Source: Methylopila turkensis (GTDB lineage Bacteria > Pseudomonadota > Alphaproteobacteria > Rhizobiales > Methylopilaceae). From it: a DNA stretch of 64,000 nucleotides. A program made the translations under genes and the position numbers. Below are positions 48,863 through 58,195 of the stretch, piece after piece. The stretch is from positions 1,297,610 to 1,361,609 of the forward strand of contig NZ_BSFL01000001.1 in assembly GCF_027922325.1 (NCBI RefSeq), written 5' to 3'. The first letter of the stretch is position 1. Each line of letters opens with the position of its first letter. Below the pieces are notes generated by a model that worked only from the letters and a program-made list of their open reading frames with translations, did no database searches and was not told where the DNA came from.

Positions 48863-49207
48863 GGCTGTCGGGTCCCCGCAGGTAATCCACGCCATTCCAG
48901 CGCAGTTTGGTGAACGAACCGCTAACGTCCGAAGCGCCTGCAACCCTTCGCCGCGACGAAGCATCTTGGCCGTCTGCGGTTTCCGCGATATGCCGCGAGC
49001 GAATTCAACTGTCGTTAAGCATTCTGGTGATCGGAATATTACTTTAACCGAGAAACACTCCAGTTTGAATCAGTTCTTTTTCAACGGTCCGATTAACCCA
49101 ATCGCAATGGGCGCTCCGGTAAGTAGAGGGCGTTCCGGCGCACCGACGAACACTGAGGGGCCGCGGGACTGGAGCTGTCGCAACCTTCCAGAGTTCAGGA
49201 GACTCTC

Positions 49208-49372
49208 ATGAGCATTCTCAAGCGTTTCGCCAAGGACGAGTCCGGCGCCACCGCCATCGAGTACGGCCTCATCGCGGTCGGCATCGCCGTCGCCATCATC
49301 GTGACCGTCCAGACGGTCGGCACCAACCTGTCGGGCGCCTTCACGAAGGTCGCCACCAACCTGACCAAGTGA
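49208..49372 (+). CDS. flp: Flp/Fap-type pilin
   Basis: 54-aa major pilin subunit of the Tad (tight adherence) pilus. Sequence start MSILKRFAKDESG, then the prepilin motif ATAIEYGLIAVGIAV, with cleavage expected after Gly13 by the CpaA peptidase; one hydrophobic helix (about 19-37) and a short Thr-rich tail NLTK. A GGAG ribosome site lies about 8 nt before the ATG. Followed by two hairpins, then cpaA. Short but certain from the Flp motif. Confidence 0.95.
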   Translation: MSILKRFAKDESGATAIEYGLIAVGIAVAIIVTVQTVGTNLSGAFTKVATNLTK

Positions 49373-49415
49373 GCTGAGCGCGGACGTTCGCGTCGAGGCT
49401 CCCTCCCGCAAGCGG

Positions 49416-49497
49416 CGGCCGCGTAAGCGGCCGTCGCCCGGCAGGGCGATAAAGCCGCCGATCTCCGTCAGCCGGGGACGGCGGTTTCGTCGTTTCT
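49416..49497 (+). terminator. Double hairpin after flp, probable terminator/attenuator
   Basis: The first hairpin (49416-49433) has CGGCCGC/GCGGCCG arms and a GTAA tetraloop. The second (49451-49487) pairs AAAGCCGCC with GGCGGTTT and, inside, TCTCC with GGGGA, then runs into TTTCGTCGTTTC. Together they should stop most transcripts after the pilin and stabilise its mRNA. Confidence 0.65.
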
Positions 49498-49587
49498 GGG
49501 GCGACGGAGTTCGTCTTTCGTTAGCGCTTCGCCGGCCAGTATAGCCGCAGGCGTTCTCGAACAACGCCCGTCCAGCGGGAACAAGCC

Positions 49588-50088
49588 ATGCTCGAAACCG
49601 TCGTTGTCATCGTGCTTCCCGCGCTCGTCGTCGTCGCGGCGGTCTCCGACCTTCTCACCATGACGATTCCGAACCGGCTCGTGCTGGCGCTCGTGGCGGC
49701 GTTCGCGGCGACGGCGCCCTTCGCGGGGCTCGGCCTTCAGGATCTTGGTCTACATCTCGCGGCCGCCGCGGCGGTGCTCGCCGTCGGGATCGCGCTGTTC
49801 ATTCCCGGATGGATCGGCGGCGGCGACGCCAAGCTCGCGGCGGCGCTTGCGCTCTGGCTCGGCTTCGCTCCGCTGCTCGAATGGCTCGTGCTTTTCGCCC
49901 TGTTCGGCGGCGCGCTGACCCTCGGCGTCATGATCTACCGCAAGTACCCGCTGCCGGCGCAGTTCGTGCGGATCGGCTGGCTCGCCAAGCTGCACCATCC
50001 CGCGTCGGGCGTTCCCTACGGCGTGGCGATCGCGGCCGGCACGCTGCTGCTGCTGCCGCAGACGCAGTGGTTCGCCCTCGTCGGCTGA
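49588..50088 (+). CDS. cpaA: Prepilin peptidase CpaA/TadV
   Basis: A24-family aspartic membrane protease that removes the Flp leader; 166 aa. Catalytic Asp pair is visible in AVSDLLTMTIPNRLVL (about 18-33) and GWIGGGDAKLAAALAL (GxGD motif, about 74-89). Several membrane segments. The short form without an N-methylation domain is standard for Tad systems. Confidence 0.94.
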   Translation: MLETVVVIVLPALVVVAAVSDLLTMTIPNRLVLALVAAFAATAPFAGLGLQDLGLHLAAAAAVLAVGIALFIPGWIGGGDAKLAAALALWLGFAPLLEWLVLFALFGGALTLGVMIYRKYPLPAQFVRIGWLAKLHHPASGVPYGVAIAAGTLLLLPQTQWFALVG

Positions 50089-50232
50089 ACGCGAGCGGAC
50101 CCCGCGGCTTCCAATCCTGCGCCGTGATGCGGTGAAACGCGCTCCATCAAGTTCCGCCATGTCCCGACGCGCGACAGTTGTCGAGCGAACAGTTAAAACA
50201 ACGGCGGATTAAGACGAGCCGCAGACGCATCG

Positions 50233-50240
50233 TTAACCAT
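50233..50240 (+). promoter_or_regulatory. CtrA-like half site upstream of cpaB
   Basis: TTAACCAT, matching the CtrA half-site, about 90 bp before cpaB. TTAACC also occurs twice upstream of flp (49044-49049 and 49093-49098). Full TTAA-N7-TTAA sites were not found. Confidence 0.35.
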
Positions 50241-50325
50241 GAATTGACGAATGGCTGTTTGACTGTCCCTGAAGTTCGAAGACTGCGGAAACGCGGCTTC
50301 GAGGGCGTGAAGGGGGAGCCGTTCG

Positions 50326-51111
50326 ATGAAGGCCGCGCGCATCGTTGTTCTGGGAATTGCGATCGTGGCCGGCATCGGGGCCGCGCTGCTCGCCGGGGGA
50401 TCGGACGAGCCGGAGCCCGCTGTCACCGACGCCGCGCCGCTGAAAACCGTCGAGGTGCTCGTCGCCGCCTCCGACATCCAGATGGGCGGCGTCATCCGCG
50501 CCGAGGACGTGCGCTGGCAGGCTTGGCCCGAAGAAGCCGCGAGCCCGCATTTCGTGACCAAGTCCGGCGCGCCCACCGCCGCGCAGGACAATGTCGGCGC
50601 GATCGCCCGGTCGCCTTTTGTCGTCGGCGAGCCGATCCGTCCCGACAAGCTGATCAAGGGCTCCGGCTCCGGCTACATGGCGGCGATCCTGCCCGCCGGC
50701 ATGCGCGCCATCTCCGTCGAGATTTCGCCCGAGACCGGCGCCGGCGGCTTCATCCTGCCGAACGACCGCGTCGACGTGATCCTGACGCGCCGCGTCCAAG
50801 GCGCGGGCGGTCGCGACGAGACCTATTCCGAGACGATCGCCGCGAACATCCGCGTGCTCGCCATCGACCAGGCGGTCGAGGACAAGGACGGCCAGAAGGT
50901 CGTCGTGGGCAAGACGGCGACGCTCGAACTGACGCCGTCGCAGTCCGAGCAGCTCGCCCTCAGCCGGCAGCTCGGCACGATCGCCCTCGCGCTCCGCTCG
51001 CTGATCGACTCCAGCCCGAACGCCGCGGACACGTCGCTCGATCCGGCGGAGAAGCGCGGCCGCGTGACCGTCGTCCGGTTCGGCGTCTCCAGCCAGGGAG
51101 CCGCCCGGTGA
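50326..51111 (+). CDS. cpaB: Flp pilus assembly protein CpaB/RcpC
   Basis: Periplasmic/membrane-anchored assembly protein, 261 aa. N-terminal anchor MKAARIVVLGIAIVAGIGAALLAGG, then an SAF domain (about 45-110: VEVLVAASDIQMGGVIRAEDVRWQAWP) and the RcpC/CpaB domain (ISVEISPETGAGGFILPNDRVDVILTRR). It probably binds peptidoglycan or the secretin. GTGA overlap possible with cpaC. Confidence 0.93.
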   Translation: MKAARIVVLGIAIVAGIGAALLAGGSDEPEPAVTDAAPLKTVEVLVAASDIQMGGVIRAEDVRWQAWPEEAASPHFVTKSGAPTAAQDNVGAIARSPFVVGEPIRPDKLIKGSGSGYMAAILPAGMRAISVEISPETGAGGFILPNDRVDVILTRRVQGAGGRDETYSETIAANIRVLAIDQAVEDKDGQKVVVGKTATLELTPSQSEQLALSRQLGTIALALRSLIDSSPNAADTSLDPAEKRGRVTVVRFGVSSQGAAR

Positions 51112-51200
51112 CCGCTCGCCGCTTCGGGCTTCCGCTCCCCACCTTCGCTCTTCCCGCCCCGCGCCGGACAGACCGGCCCTCGGCCAGGACTTCGACCGCC

Positions 51201-52655
51201 ATGAGCCTACTCAGCAGCCATGACGACATTCGCCGCCCCGGCGGCATCGCCCGCGCGCTTCGGGCGACCCTGGTCGCGACCTGCGCGATCGCCCTCGTGG
51301 CGCCTGCTCCGGCCTTCGCCGCCGACAAGGCCTATCTCGACCAAGGCGGCTACGCCGACGGAACAGATTCCGGCCAGATCGACCTCGGCATCGGCAAGTC
51401 CTATTCCGTGACGCTGCCGCGCGACGCCAGGGAGGTGTTCGTCGCGGACCCGGCCGTCGCCAACGCCGTGGTGCGCACGGCGCGCAAGGCCTATCTCATC
51501 GGCACGGCCCCAGGCCAGACCGACGTCAAGTTCCTGGACTCCGAGGGCCGCGAGATCGCCTCCTATGAGGTTTCGGTCTCCCGCGACGTCGGCTCGATCC
51601 GGGCCTCGATCGGCCGCTCCATCAACGGCGACAAGGTGCGGGTGGAGGGCGTCGGCGACGGCGTCGTCGTCACCGGCTCGGTCAGGTCGGCGCAGGAGGC
51701 CCAGGCCGCGATCGACATCGCGAGCGGCTACATGGCCGACCCAAAGAAGGTCGTGAACGCGCTGAAGATCGAAGGCCAGGACCAGGTCATGCTGCAGGTC
51801 AAGGTCGTCGAGATGAAGCGCGACGTCATCAAGCAGCTCGGCATCGACTACCAGGCCAGCAATTTCAGCATCGGCGGCGTCACCCTCAACGGACAGACGG
51901 CGTTTCCATACGGCGCGAACAACTCAAGCCCGGCGAACTTCCTGACCGGGGCGATCTCTAGCAACGGCGGCTCGCTCGCGGCCAGCATCCAGGCGCTGGA
52001 GCGGGGCGGGGTCGTCAGGACGCTCGCCGAGCCCAACCTCACCGCGATCTCGGGCGAGAGCGCCAAGTTCCTCGCTGGCGGCCAGTATCCTTTCCCCGGC
52101 CCTTGCGAAGCGAATGACAACGGCGGCTGCACGCGGTCCGTCGAGTTCAAGGATTTCGGCGTCAGCCTCAACTTCACCCCTGTCGTTCTCTCCGCGGGCC
52201 GCATCAGCCTCAAGGTCAGCACCGAGGTGAGCGAGCTCGATCCTTCTAACGGGATCGTCGACCGCGGTCTGGTGATCCCGGGCCTGCAGGTCCGGCGCGC
52301 GGACTCGACCGTCGAAATTCCCTCGGGCGGCTCGATCGTGATGGCCGGGCTGATCCAGCAGCAGACGAAGCGCGCGGCGGGCGGCCTTCCCGGCCTGATG
52401 AAGCTCCCGATCCTCGGCGCGCTGTTCCGCTCGAACGACTTCCTGCGCAACGACACGGAACTCGCGATCTTCGTGACCCCGTATCTCGCCAAGCCCTCGG
52501 CGCCCGCGAAGCTCGCCTCGCCGGACGACGGCTTCGCCCAGCCGTCCGACCAGTCGGTCCTGCTGCTCGGACGCCTCAACCGCCTCTACGGCATTCCCGG
52601 CAAGATCGACCCCTCGACCGTCAGCCACCGCCGCGGCGGCTTCATCATCGACTGA
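51201..52655 (+). CDS. cpaC: Outer-membrane secretin CpaC/RcpA
   Basis: Secretin forming the pilus pore, 484 aa from ATG 51201. A signal peptide (ALRATLVATCAIALVAPAPAFA) is followed by the pilus N-terminal domain (about 50-125), a BON-like repeat (DKVRVEGVGDGVVVTGSVRSAQEA) and the secretin domain (about 230-430: VRTLAEPNLTAISGESAKFLAGG; VPSGGS-like EIPSGGSIVMAGLI). A GTG at 51108, overlapping the cpaB stop, is an alternative start giving a 31-residue basic extension ahead of the signal peptide. Confidence 0.94.
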   Translation: MSLLSSHDDIRRPGGIARALRATLVATCAIALVAPAPAFAADKAYLDQGGYADGTDSGQIDLGIGKSYSVTLPRDAREVFVADPAVANAVVRTARKAYLIGTAPGQTDVKFLDSEGREIASYEVSVSRDVGSIRASIGRSINGDKVRVEGVGDGVVVTGSVRSAQEAQAAIDIASGYMADPKKVVNALKIEGQDQVMLQVKVVEMKRDVIKQLGIDYQASNFSIGGVTLNGQTAFPYGANNSSPANFLTGAISSNGGSLAASIQALERGGVVRTLAEPNLTAISGESAKFLAGGQYPFPGPCEANDNGGCTRSVEFKDFGVSLNFTPVVLSAGRISLKVSTEVSELDPSNGIVDRGLVIPGLQVRRADSTVEIPSGGSIVMAGLIQQQTKRAAGGLPGLMKLPILGALFRSNDFLRNDTELAIFVTPYLAKPSAPAKLASPDDGFAQPSDQSVLLLGRLNRLYGIPGKIDPSTVSHRRGGFIID

Positions 52656-52682
52656 GCCTCAGCGCTCCCGGAGTTCTCACCG

Positions 52683-53417
52683 ATGACGTCCTTCCTCACC
52701 TCTCTGACGCGGGCCAGGCTTGGCGTGCTGCTGGCCGCGGCGTCGACCGTCGCGCTCGCCGGCTGCCACGCCGACCGGATCGTCGCCGACGACTACCCCC
52801 AGCATTACGACCAACGCCATCCGATCGTGCTGACCGAGGGCGCCGCGCGCCTCGACCTTCCGGTCGGAGCGGGGCGCGACGGCCTGACGGCGCGCCAGAA
52901 GGAGGACGTCCGCGCCTTCGCCTCCGACTGGCGCAGGAACGGCCGCGGCCCGCTCGCCATCATGGTCCCGCGGGGCGGCGCCAGCGACGCGGCGTCGGCC
53001 TATTCGGCCTCCGCGCTGCGCGCCACGCTCGCCTCGGCCGGCGTGCCTTCCACCGCGGTGCTGACGCAGCGCTACGCCGCCTCCGGCCCCGACCACCTGG
53101 CGCCGATCAAGCTCGGCTACGTCAAGCTCAAGGCCGAGGTTCCGCACCCATGCGGCCTGTGGCCGGACGATCTCGGCCATGGCGGCGACGCCTACGGCGC
53201 GACGCAGAATCGCGACTACTGGAACTACGGCTGCGCGACGCAGCAGAATCTGGCGGCCCAGGTGGCCGATCCGGAAGACCTCGCACGTCCCCGCGCCGAA
53301 AGCCCTGTCTACGCCGCGCGCCGCCAGACCGTGATCGAGAAGCACCGCGCCGGCGCAGACACGACCACGGACTATAAGCAGGACGAAGCGAAGCTCAGCG
53401 ACGTGGGGGAGAACTGA
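52683..53417 (+). CDS. cpaD: Pilus assembly lipoprotein CpaD
   Basis: 244-aa outer-membrane lipoprotein of the Tad system. Lipobox LAGC at about residues 25-28 after a signal sequence; the CpaD domain includes the DDYPQHYDQRHPIVLTEG stretch and the HPCGLWPDDLG..NRDYWNYGCATQQNLAAQV end, with conserved Cys. It is thought to help the secretin. Stop shares a base with the cpaE ATG. Confidence 0.92.
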   Translation: MTSFLTSLTRARLGVLLAAASTVALAGCHADRIVADDYPQHYDQRHPIVLTEGAARLDLPVGAGRDGLTARQKEDVRAFASDWRRNGRGPLAIMVPRGGASDAASAYSASALRATLASAGVPSTAVLTQRYAASGPDHLAPIKLGYVKLKAEVPHPCGLWPDDLGHGGDAYGATQNRDYWNYGCATQQNLAAQVADPEDLARPRAESPVYAARRQTVIEKHRAGADTTTDYKQDEAKLSDVGEN

Positions 53418-54691
53418 TGACCAGCCTGACGCATCAGCCCGGCGGGCCCCTCGGAACCGGCGCCTCTCCCTCGGAGGTGATCGCGCCGCTGCCGCGCGTG
53501 TCGATCCAGGCGTTCTGCGAGACGCCGGAGATCGCCCGCCTCATCGAGCAGGTCACGACCGACCGCCGCATGGAGAAGGCGCACGTCAAGGTCCAGATGG
53601 GCGGCGGGCTCGCCGCCACCGAGGCCTACAAGGCCGCGCCGACGCCAAACGTCGTGGTCATCGAGGGCGACGCCCACCGCGAACGGCTGGTCGACACGTT
53701 GCAGCGCCTCGCCGAGGTCTGCGACCCCGGCACCAAGGTGGTCGTCATCGGCCAGGTCAACGACGTGCTGCTCTACCGCGAGCTGATGCGGCAGGGCGTG
53801 AGCGACTATCTCGTCCCGCCCTTCGGCGTGGTCGATCTCGTGCGCTCGCTGTCCGAGATTTTCCGCGCCCCGGGCGCCGATCCGGTCGGCCGCACGATCG
53901 CCTTCGTCGGCGCCAAGGGCGGCGTCGGCGCGTCGACGATCGCCCACAACGTGTCCTGGGCGATCGCGCGCCAGCTCAAGCTCGACAGCGTGGTGGTCGA
54001 TCTCGACCTCGCCTTCGGCACCGCCGGCCTGAACTTCAATCAAGACCCGCCGCAGGGCGTGGCCGAGATCGTGTTCGCGCCGGACCGGCTCGACGGCGCG
54101 CTGGTCGACCGCCTGCTGTCCAAGTGCACGGAGCAGCTGTCGCTGCTCGCCGCGCCGGCGACCCTCGACCGGGTGTACGACTTCCATGAGGACGTGTTCG
54201 ATCCGCTGCTCGACATCATGCGCTCGAACGTGCCCTGCAGCGTGCTCGATGTCCCCCACGTCTGGACCGCATGGTCGAAGCGCGCGCTGATCTCGGCCGA
54301 CGAGGTCGTGATCGTGGCCTCGCCTGACCTCGCCAACCTGCGCAACGCCAAGAATCTGATCGACCTGCTCAAGGCCGCCCGTCCCAACGACGCGGCCGCC
54401 CGGCTGGTGATCAATCAGGCCGGCATGCCGAAGCGGGCCGAGATCAAGCCGAGCGACTTCTGCAAGGCGCTGGATCTCGAAGCGGCGGCCATCATCCCCT
54501 GCGATCCGGCGCTGTTCGGCGCCGCCGCGAACAACGGCCAGATGATCGCGGAGACAGCGCCGAGCAACAAGATCAACGACATCTTCGTCGATCTCGCCAA
54601 GCGCCTCACCGGCCGTTCGGAAACGCGCGCGACCAAGCGCGCGTTTCTGGAGCCGCTGATGGCGCGCATGAACCGGAAGAAGGCCGGCTGA
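53417..54691 (+). CDS. cpaE: Pilus assembly ATPase CpaE/TadZ
   Basis: 424-aa localisation factor: a receiver-like N-terminal domain (about 25-145) and a MinD/ParA-type ATPase (about 155-400) with a deviant Walker A AKGGVGASTIAHN and DLDLAFGTAGLN. In other bacteria TadZ/CpaE places the pilus machine at a cell pole. Pilus biogenesis operon position supports the call. Confidence 0.93.
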   Translation: MTSLTHQPGGPLGTGASPSEVIAPLPRVSIQAFCETPEIARLIEQVTTDRRMEKAHVKVQMGGGLAATEAYKAAPTPNVVVIEGDAHRERLVDTLQRLAEVCDPGTKVVVIGQVNDVLLYRELMRQGVSDYLVPPFGVVDLVRSLSEIFRAPGADPVGRTIAFVGAKGGVGASTIAHNVSWAIARQLKLDSVVVDLDLAFGTAGLNFNQDPPQGVAEIVFAPDRLDGALVDRLLSKCTEQLSLLAAPATLDRVYDFHEDVFDPLLDIMRSNVPCSVLDVPHVWTAWSKRALISADEVVIVASPDLANLRNAKNLIDLLKAARPNDAAARLVINQAGMPKRAEIKPSDFCKALDLEAAAIIPCDPALFGAAANNGQMIAETAPSNKINDIFVDLAKRLTGRSETRATKRAFLEPLMARMNRKKAG

Positions 54692-54725
54692 CCTTCCGGT
54701 CGGTGCGGGAAGAGGAGCGGATCGC

Positions 54726-56201
54726 ATGTTCGGAAAACGCGGATCGCCGACGCCTTCGGGCGCCGCCGGCTTCACGCGGAACACGATCGCGGCGGGCCTC
54801 GGCGCGCCGCTGATCAACGTCGCGCCGATCGCTGCGCCGGAGCCCGAGCCGCGCCCGGCGTCGCCCAGCGCCGTGCCGCCTCCGGTCGCTTCCGACGGCC
54901 GCCGCAACGAAGAGTACTACCAGACCAAGAGCCGCATCTTCGGCGCCCTGATCGAGGCGATCGACCTCGCGCAGCTCGCCCGTCTCGACACCGAGAGCGC
55001 GCGCGAGGAAATCCGCGACATCGTCAACGAGATCATCGCGATCCGTAACGTGGTGATGTCGATCGCCGAGCAGGAGGAGCTGCTCGACGACATCTGCAAC
55101 GACGTGCTGGGCTATGGTCCGCTGGAGCCGCTGCTCGCCCGCGACGACATCGCGGACATCATGGTCAACGGCGCCGACCGCACCTACATCGAAGTCGCCG
55201 GCAAGGTGCAGACGACGGCGGTGCGCTTCCGCGACAACGCCCAGCTGTTGAACATCTGCCAGCGCATCGTCAGCCAGGTCGGCCGCCGCGTCGACGAAAG
55301 CTCGCCGATCTGCGACGCGCGCCTTCCGGACGGCTCGCGCGTCAACGTGATCGCGCCGCCGCTCGCGCTCGACGGCCCGACGCTCACCATTCGAAAATTC
55401 AAGAAGGACAAGCTGACGCTCGACCAGCTCGTGCGCTTCGGCTCGATCAGCCCGGAGGGCGCCGAGGTCCTTAAGATCATCGGCCGCGTCCGCTGCAACG
55501 TCCTGATCTCCGGCGGCACGGGCTCGGGCAAGACCACCCTGCTCAACTGCCTGACGCGCTACATCGACGAGGACGAGCGCGTCATCACCTGCGAGGACGC
55601 CGCCGAGCTCCAGCTCCAGCAGCCTCATGTGGTGCGCCTCGAGACCCGCCCGCCGAACCTCGAGGGCGAAGGCCAGGTCACCATGCGTGACCTCGTCAAG
55701 AACTGCCTGCGCATGCGTCCCGAGCGGATCATCGTGGGCGAGGTGCGCGGCCCCGAGGCCTTCGACCTGCTGCAGGCCATGAACACCGGCCATGACGGCT
55801 CGATGGGCACGCTGCACGCCAACTCGCCGCGCGAAGCCCTGTCGCGTCTCGAATCCATGATCACCATGGGCGGCTTCACGCTGCCGTCCAAGACGATCAA
55901 GGAGATGATCTGCACTTCGGTCGACGTCATCGTCCAGGCGTCCCGTCTGCGCGACGGGTCGCGCCGCATCACCCACGTGACCGAGGTGATGGGCATGGAA
56001 GGCGACGTGGTGATCACGCAGGACATCCTGCTCTACGACATCCTCGGCGAGGACGCGAACAAGCGCCTGATCGGCCGGCACCGCTCCACCGGCATCGGCC
56101 GGCCGCGGTTCTGGGAGCGCGCGCGCTACTTCGGCGAGGAGAACCGTCTCGCCGCCGCGATCGACGCGATGGACATCGACACCCCCACCCGCGTCGCCTA
56201 A
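54726..56201 (+). CDS. cpaF: Type II/IV secretion ATPase CpaF/TadA
   Basis: 491-aa hexameric motor ATPase that extends and retracts the Tad pilus. Walker A is [13 protein letters not shown] (about 260), the Asp/His boxes are [20 protein letters not shown] and [16 protein letters not shown] Pro/Ala-rich N-terminal stretch (about 30-60) precedes the N-terminal domain, as is usual for CpaF. Confidence 0.96.
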   Translation: MFGKRGSPTPSGAAGFTRNTIAAGLGAPLINVAPIAAPEPEPRPASPSAVPPPVASDGRRNEEYYQTKSRIFGALIEAIDLAQLARLDTESAREEIRDIVNEIIAIRNVVMSIAEQEELLDDICNDVLGYGPLEPLLARDDIADIMVNGADRTYIEVAGKVQTTAVRFRDNAQLLNICQRIVSQVGRRVDESSPICDARLPDGSRVNVIAPPLALDGPTLTIRKFKKDKLTLDQLVRFGSISPEGAEVLKIIGRVRCNVLISGGTGSGKTTLLNCLTRYIDEDERVITCEDAAELQLQQPHVVRLETRPPNLEGEGQVTMRDLVKNCLRMRPERIIVGEVRGPEAFDLLQAMNTGHDGSMGTLHANSPREALSRLESMITMGGFTLPSKTIKEMICTSVDVIVQASRLRDGSRRITHVTEVMGMEGDVVITQDILLYDILGEDANKRLIGRHRSTGIGRPRFWERARYFGEENRLAAAIDAMDIDTPTRVA

Positions 56202-56221
56202 CGCACGGATCGGCCGCACAG

Positions 56222-57199
56222 ATGGATATGGAGCGCCTGCCGATCATCCTCCTCGCCGCCGTCGCGGCGGGCGGAGCGGCCTATGCCCTGGTCTACCCGT
56301 TCCTGTCGGGCGAGAAGCGCGTCGAGCAGCGGCAGCGCTCGTTCGGCGGCGTCGACCGGCGCCGCGCGGCGACCGAAGCCGCGGCCGATAGCCTGCGGCG
56401 CGGTCAGGTCGCGGACAGCCTGAAGGCGCTTGACGAGCGCCAGAAGCGCATCAACCGCCCCAGCCTGAAGATGCGCATCGAACAGGCCGGGCTGAGCTGG
56501 ACGAAGAAACAGTTCTACCTTCTGAGCCTCGCGCTTGGGGTCGGGCTCGGGATCGCCGCGCTCGCCGGAACCGGCGAACCGCTCGCGGGCCTCGCCGGCG
56601 CCTTCGTCGGCGGGCTCGGACTGCCGCGCTGGATTCTCGCCTTCCTCAGGAAGCGCCGCACCACCCGCTTCCTGCTCGAGCTTCCAAACGCCGTCGAGGT
56701 GATCCTGCGCGGCCTGAAGGCGGGCCTGCCGCTCGGTGACTGCATCCGCATCGTGGCGAACGAAACCCAGGAACCGGTGAAGAGCGAGTTCCGCGCCATC
56801 GTCGAGGCGCAGACCGTCGGCATCCCCTTGGCCGAAGCCGTGGGCAAGCTCTACGAGCGCATGCCCGTGCCCGAGGCGAACTTCTTCGGCATCGTCATCG
56901 CGATCCAGTCGAAATCCGGCGGCAGCCTGTCGGACGCCCTCGGCAATCTCGCGCGCGTGCTCCGGGACCGCAAGAAGATGAAGGCCAAGATCCAGGCGAT
57001 GAGCATGGAGGCGAAAGCCTCCGCCGCCATCATCGGCTCGCTGCCGATCATCACCGTCATGATCATCGCGGTGCTCAACCCGAACTACATGGGCCTGATG
57101 TGGACCACCGACATGGGCCGGGTGATGCTCGTCGGTTCGGGCATGCTGATGCTCACGGGCATCCTGATCATGCGGAAGATGATCAACTTCGATTTCTGA
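56222..57199 (+). CDS. cpaG: Tad platform protein CpaG/TadB
   Basis: 325-aa inner-membrane platform protein with a T2SSF domain (about 155-285: LPNAVEVILRGLKAGLPLGDCI, GNLARVLRDRKKMKAK). Membrane segments lie near the N-terminus, about 95-140 and at the C-terminus. Pairs with CpaH to transmit CpaF motion. Confidence 0.93.
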   Translation: MDMERLPIILLAAVAAGGAAYALVYPFLSGEKRVEQRQRSFGGVDRRRAATEAAADSLRRGQVADSLKALDERQKRINRPSLKMRIEQAGLSWTKKQFYLLSLALGVGLGIAALAGTGEPLAGLAGAFVGGLGLPRWILAFLRKRRTTRFLLELPNAVEVILRGLKAGLPLGDCIRIVANETQEPVKSEFRAIVEAQTVGIPLAEAVGKLYERMPVPEANFFGIVIAIQSKSGGSLSDALGNLARVLRDRKKMKAKIQAMSMEAKASAAIIGSLPIITVMIIAVLNPNYMGLMWTTDMGRVMLVGSGMLMLTGILIMRKMINFDF

Positions 57200-57218
57200 A
57201 GACCACGGGGAACGTCGG

Positions 57219-58193
57219 GTGATCAACGAGATCTTCAGAATCGCCAGCGATCCGCGTTCGATCGCGATGCTGCTCGCGGCGGTCGCGGCGGCGGCCACGG
57301 TGCTGACCTTCGCGATGCCGCTGCTTGCGGGCGACACGCTCAACAAGCGCATGAAGTCGGTCGCGCTGGAACGCTCGAAGATCCGCGCCCGCGAGCGGGA
57401 GCGGCTGGCGCGCGGCGAGCGCAAGGGGCTCAAGCGCGAGCCCAAAGCCTACATGCAGAACGTGGTCAGCCAGTTCAACCTGGCGAAACACCTCGGCACC
57501 GAGGACGCCAAGGAACGGCTGCAGATGGCCGGCTATCGCGGGCAGGGCGTGATGGTCACGTTCCTGTTCTTCCGCCTCGTCGCGCCCCTCGTCTTCATGG
57601 CGATCGCGCTGATCTACCTGTTCCTGATCAACGACTTCGGCCTCACCTGGCCGGTCCGCCTCGGCGGCGTGATCTTCGCGACCTACGTCGGCATCAAGGC
57701 GCCCGAGCTCTACCTCAAGAACCAGACCGCGAAGCGCCAGTTGTCGATGAAGCGCGCCTTTCCGGACGCGCTCGACCTGATGCTGATCTGCGTCGAATCC
57801 GGCATGTCGATCGAGGCGGCCTTCCGCAAGGTCGCGGACGAGATCGGCTCGCAGTCGGTCGCGCTCGCCGAAGAGCTGACGCTTGCGATGGCGGAGATGT
57901 CCTACCTGCAGGACCGACGGCAGGCCTACGAGAACCTCGGCATGCGCACCGGCCTCGACTCCGTCAAGTCGGTCGCCACCGCCCTGATCCAGGCCGACAA
58001 ATACGGCACGCCGGTCAGCACGGCGCTGCGCGTGCTCGGCCAGGACAGCCGCGACATGCGCATGGCCGACGCCGAGAAGAAGGCCGCCGCCCTGCCGCCG
58101 AAGCTGACCGTGCCGATGATCGTGTTCTTCCTGCCAGTGATCTTCGTGGTCATCCTCGGCCCGGCCGTGATCCAGGTGCTGGCGATCAAGTAA
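57219..58193 (+). CDS. cpaH: Tad platform protein CpaH/TadC
   Basis: 324-aa partner of CpaG with a T2SSF domain (about 175-305: FPDALDLMLICVESGMSIEAAFRKV; TALIQADKYGTPVSTALRVLGQ). The start is GTG 57219 (MINEIFRIA). Last gene of the pilus operon in this window; ends 2 bp from the convergent peptidase gene. TadD and pseudopilin TadE/F genes are not present nearby. Confidence 0.93.
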   Translation: MINEIFRIASDPRSIAMLLAAVAAAATVLTFAMPLLAGDTLNKRMKSVALERSKIRARERERLARGERKGLKREPKAYMQNVVSQFNLAKHLGTEDAKERLQMAGYRGQGVMVTFLFFRLVAPLVFMAIALIYLFLINDFGLTWPVRLGGVIFATYVGIKAPELYLKNQTAKRQLSMKRAFPDALDLMLICVESGMSIEAAFRKVADEIGSQSVALAEELTLAMAEMSYLQDRRQAYENLGMRTGLDSVKSVATALIQADKYGTPVSTALRVLGQDSRDMRMADAEKKAAALPPKLTVPMIVFFLPVIFVVILGPAVIQVLAIK

Positions 58194-58195
58194 GC

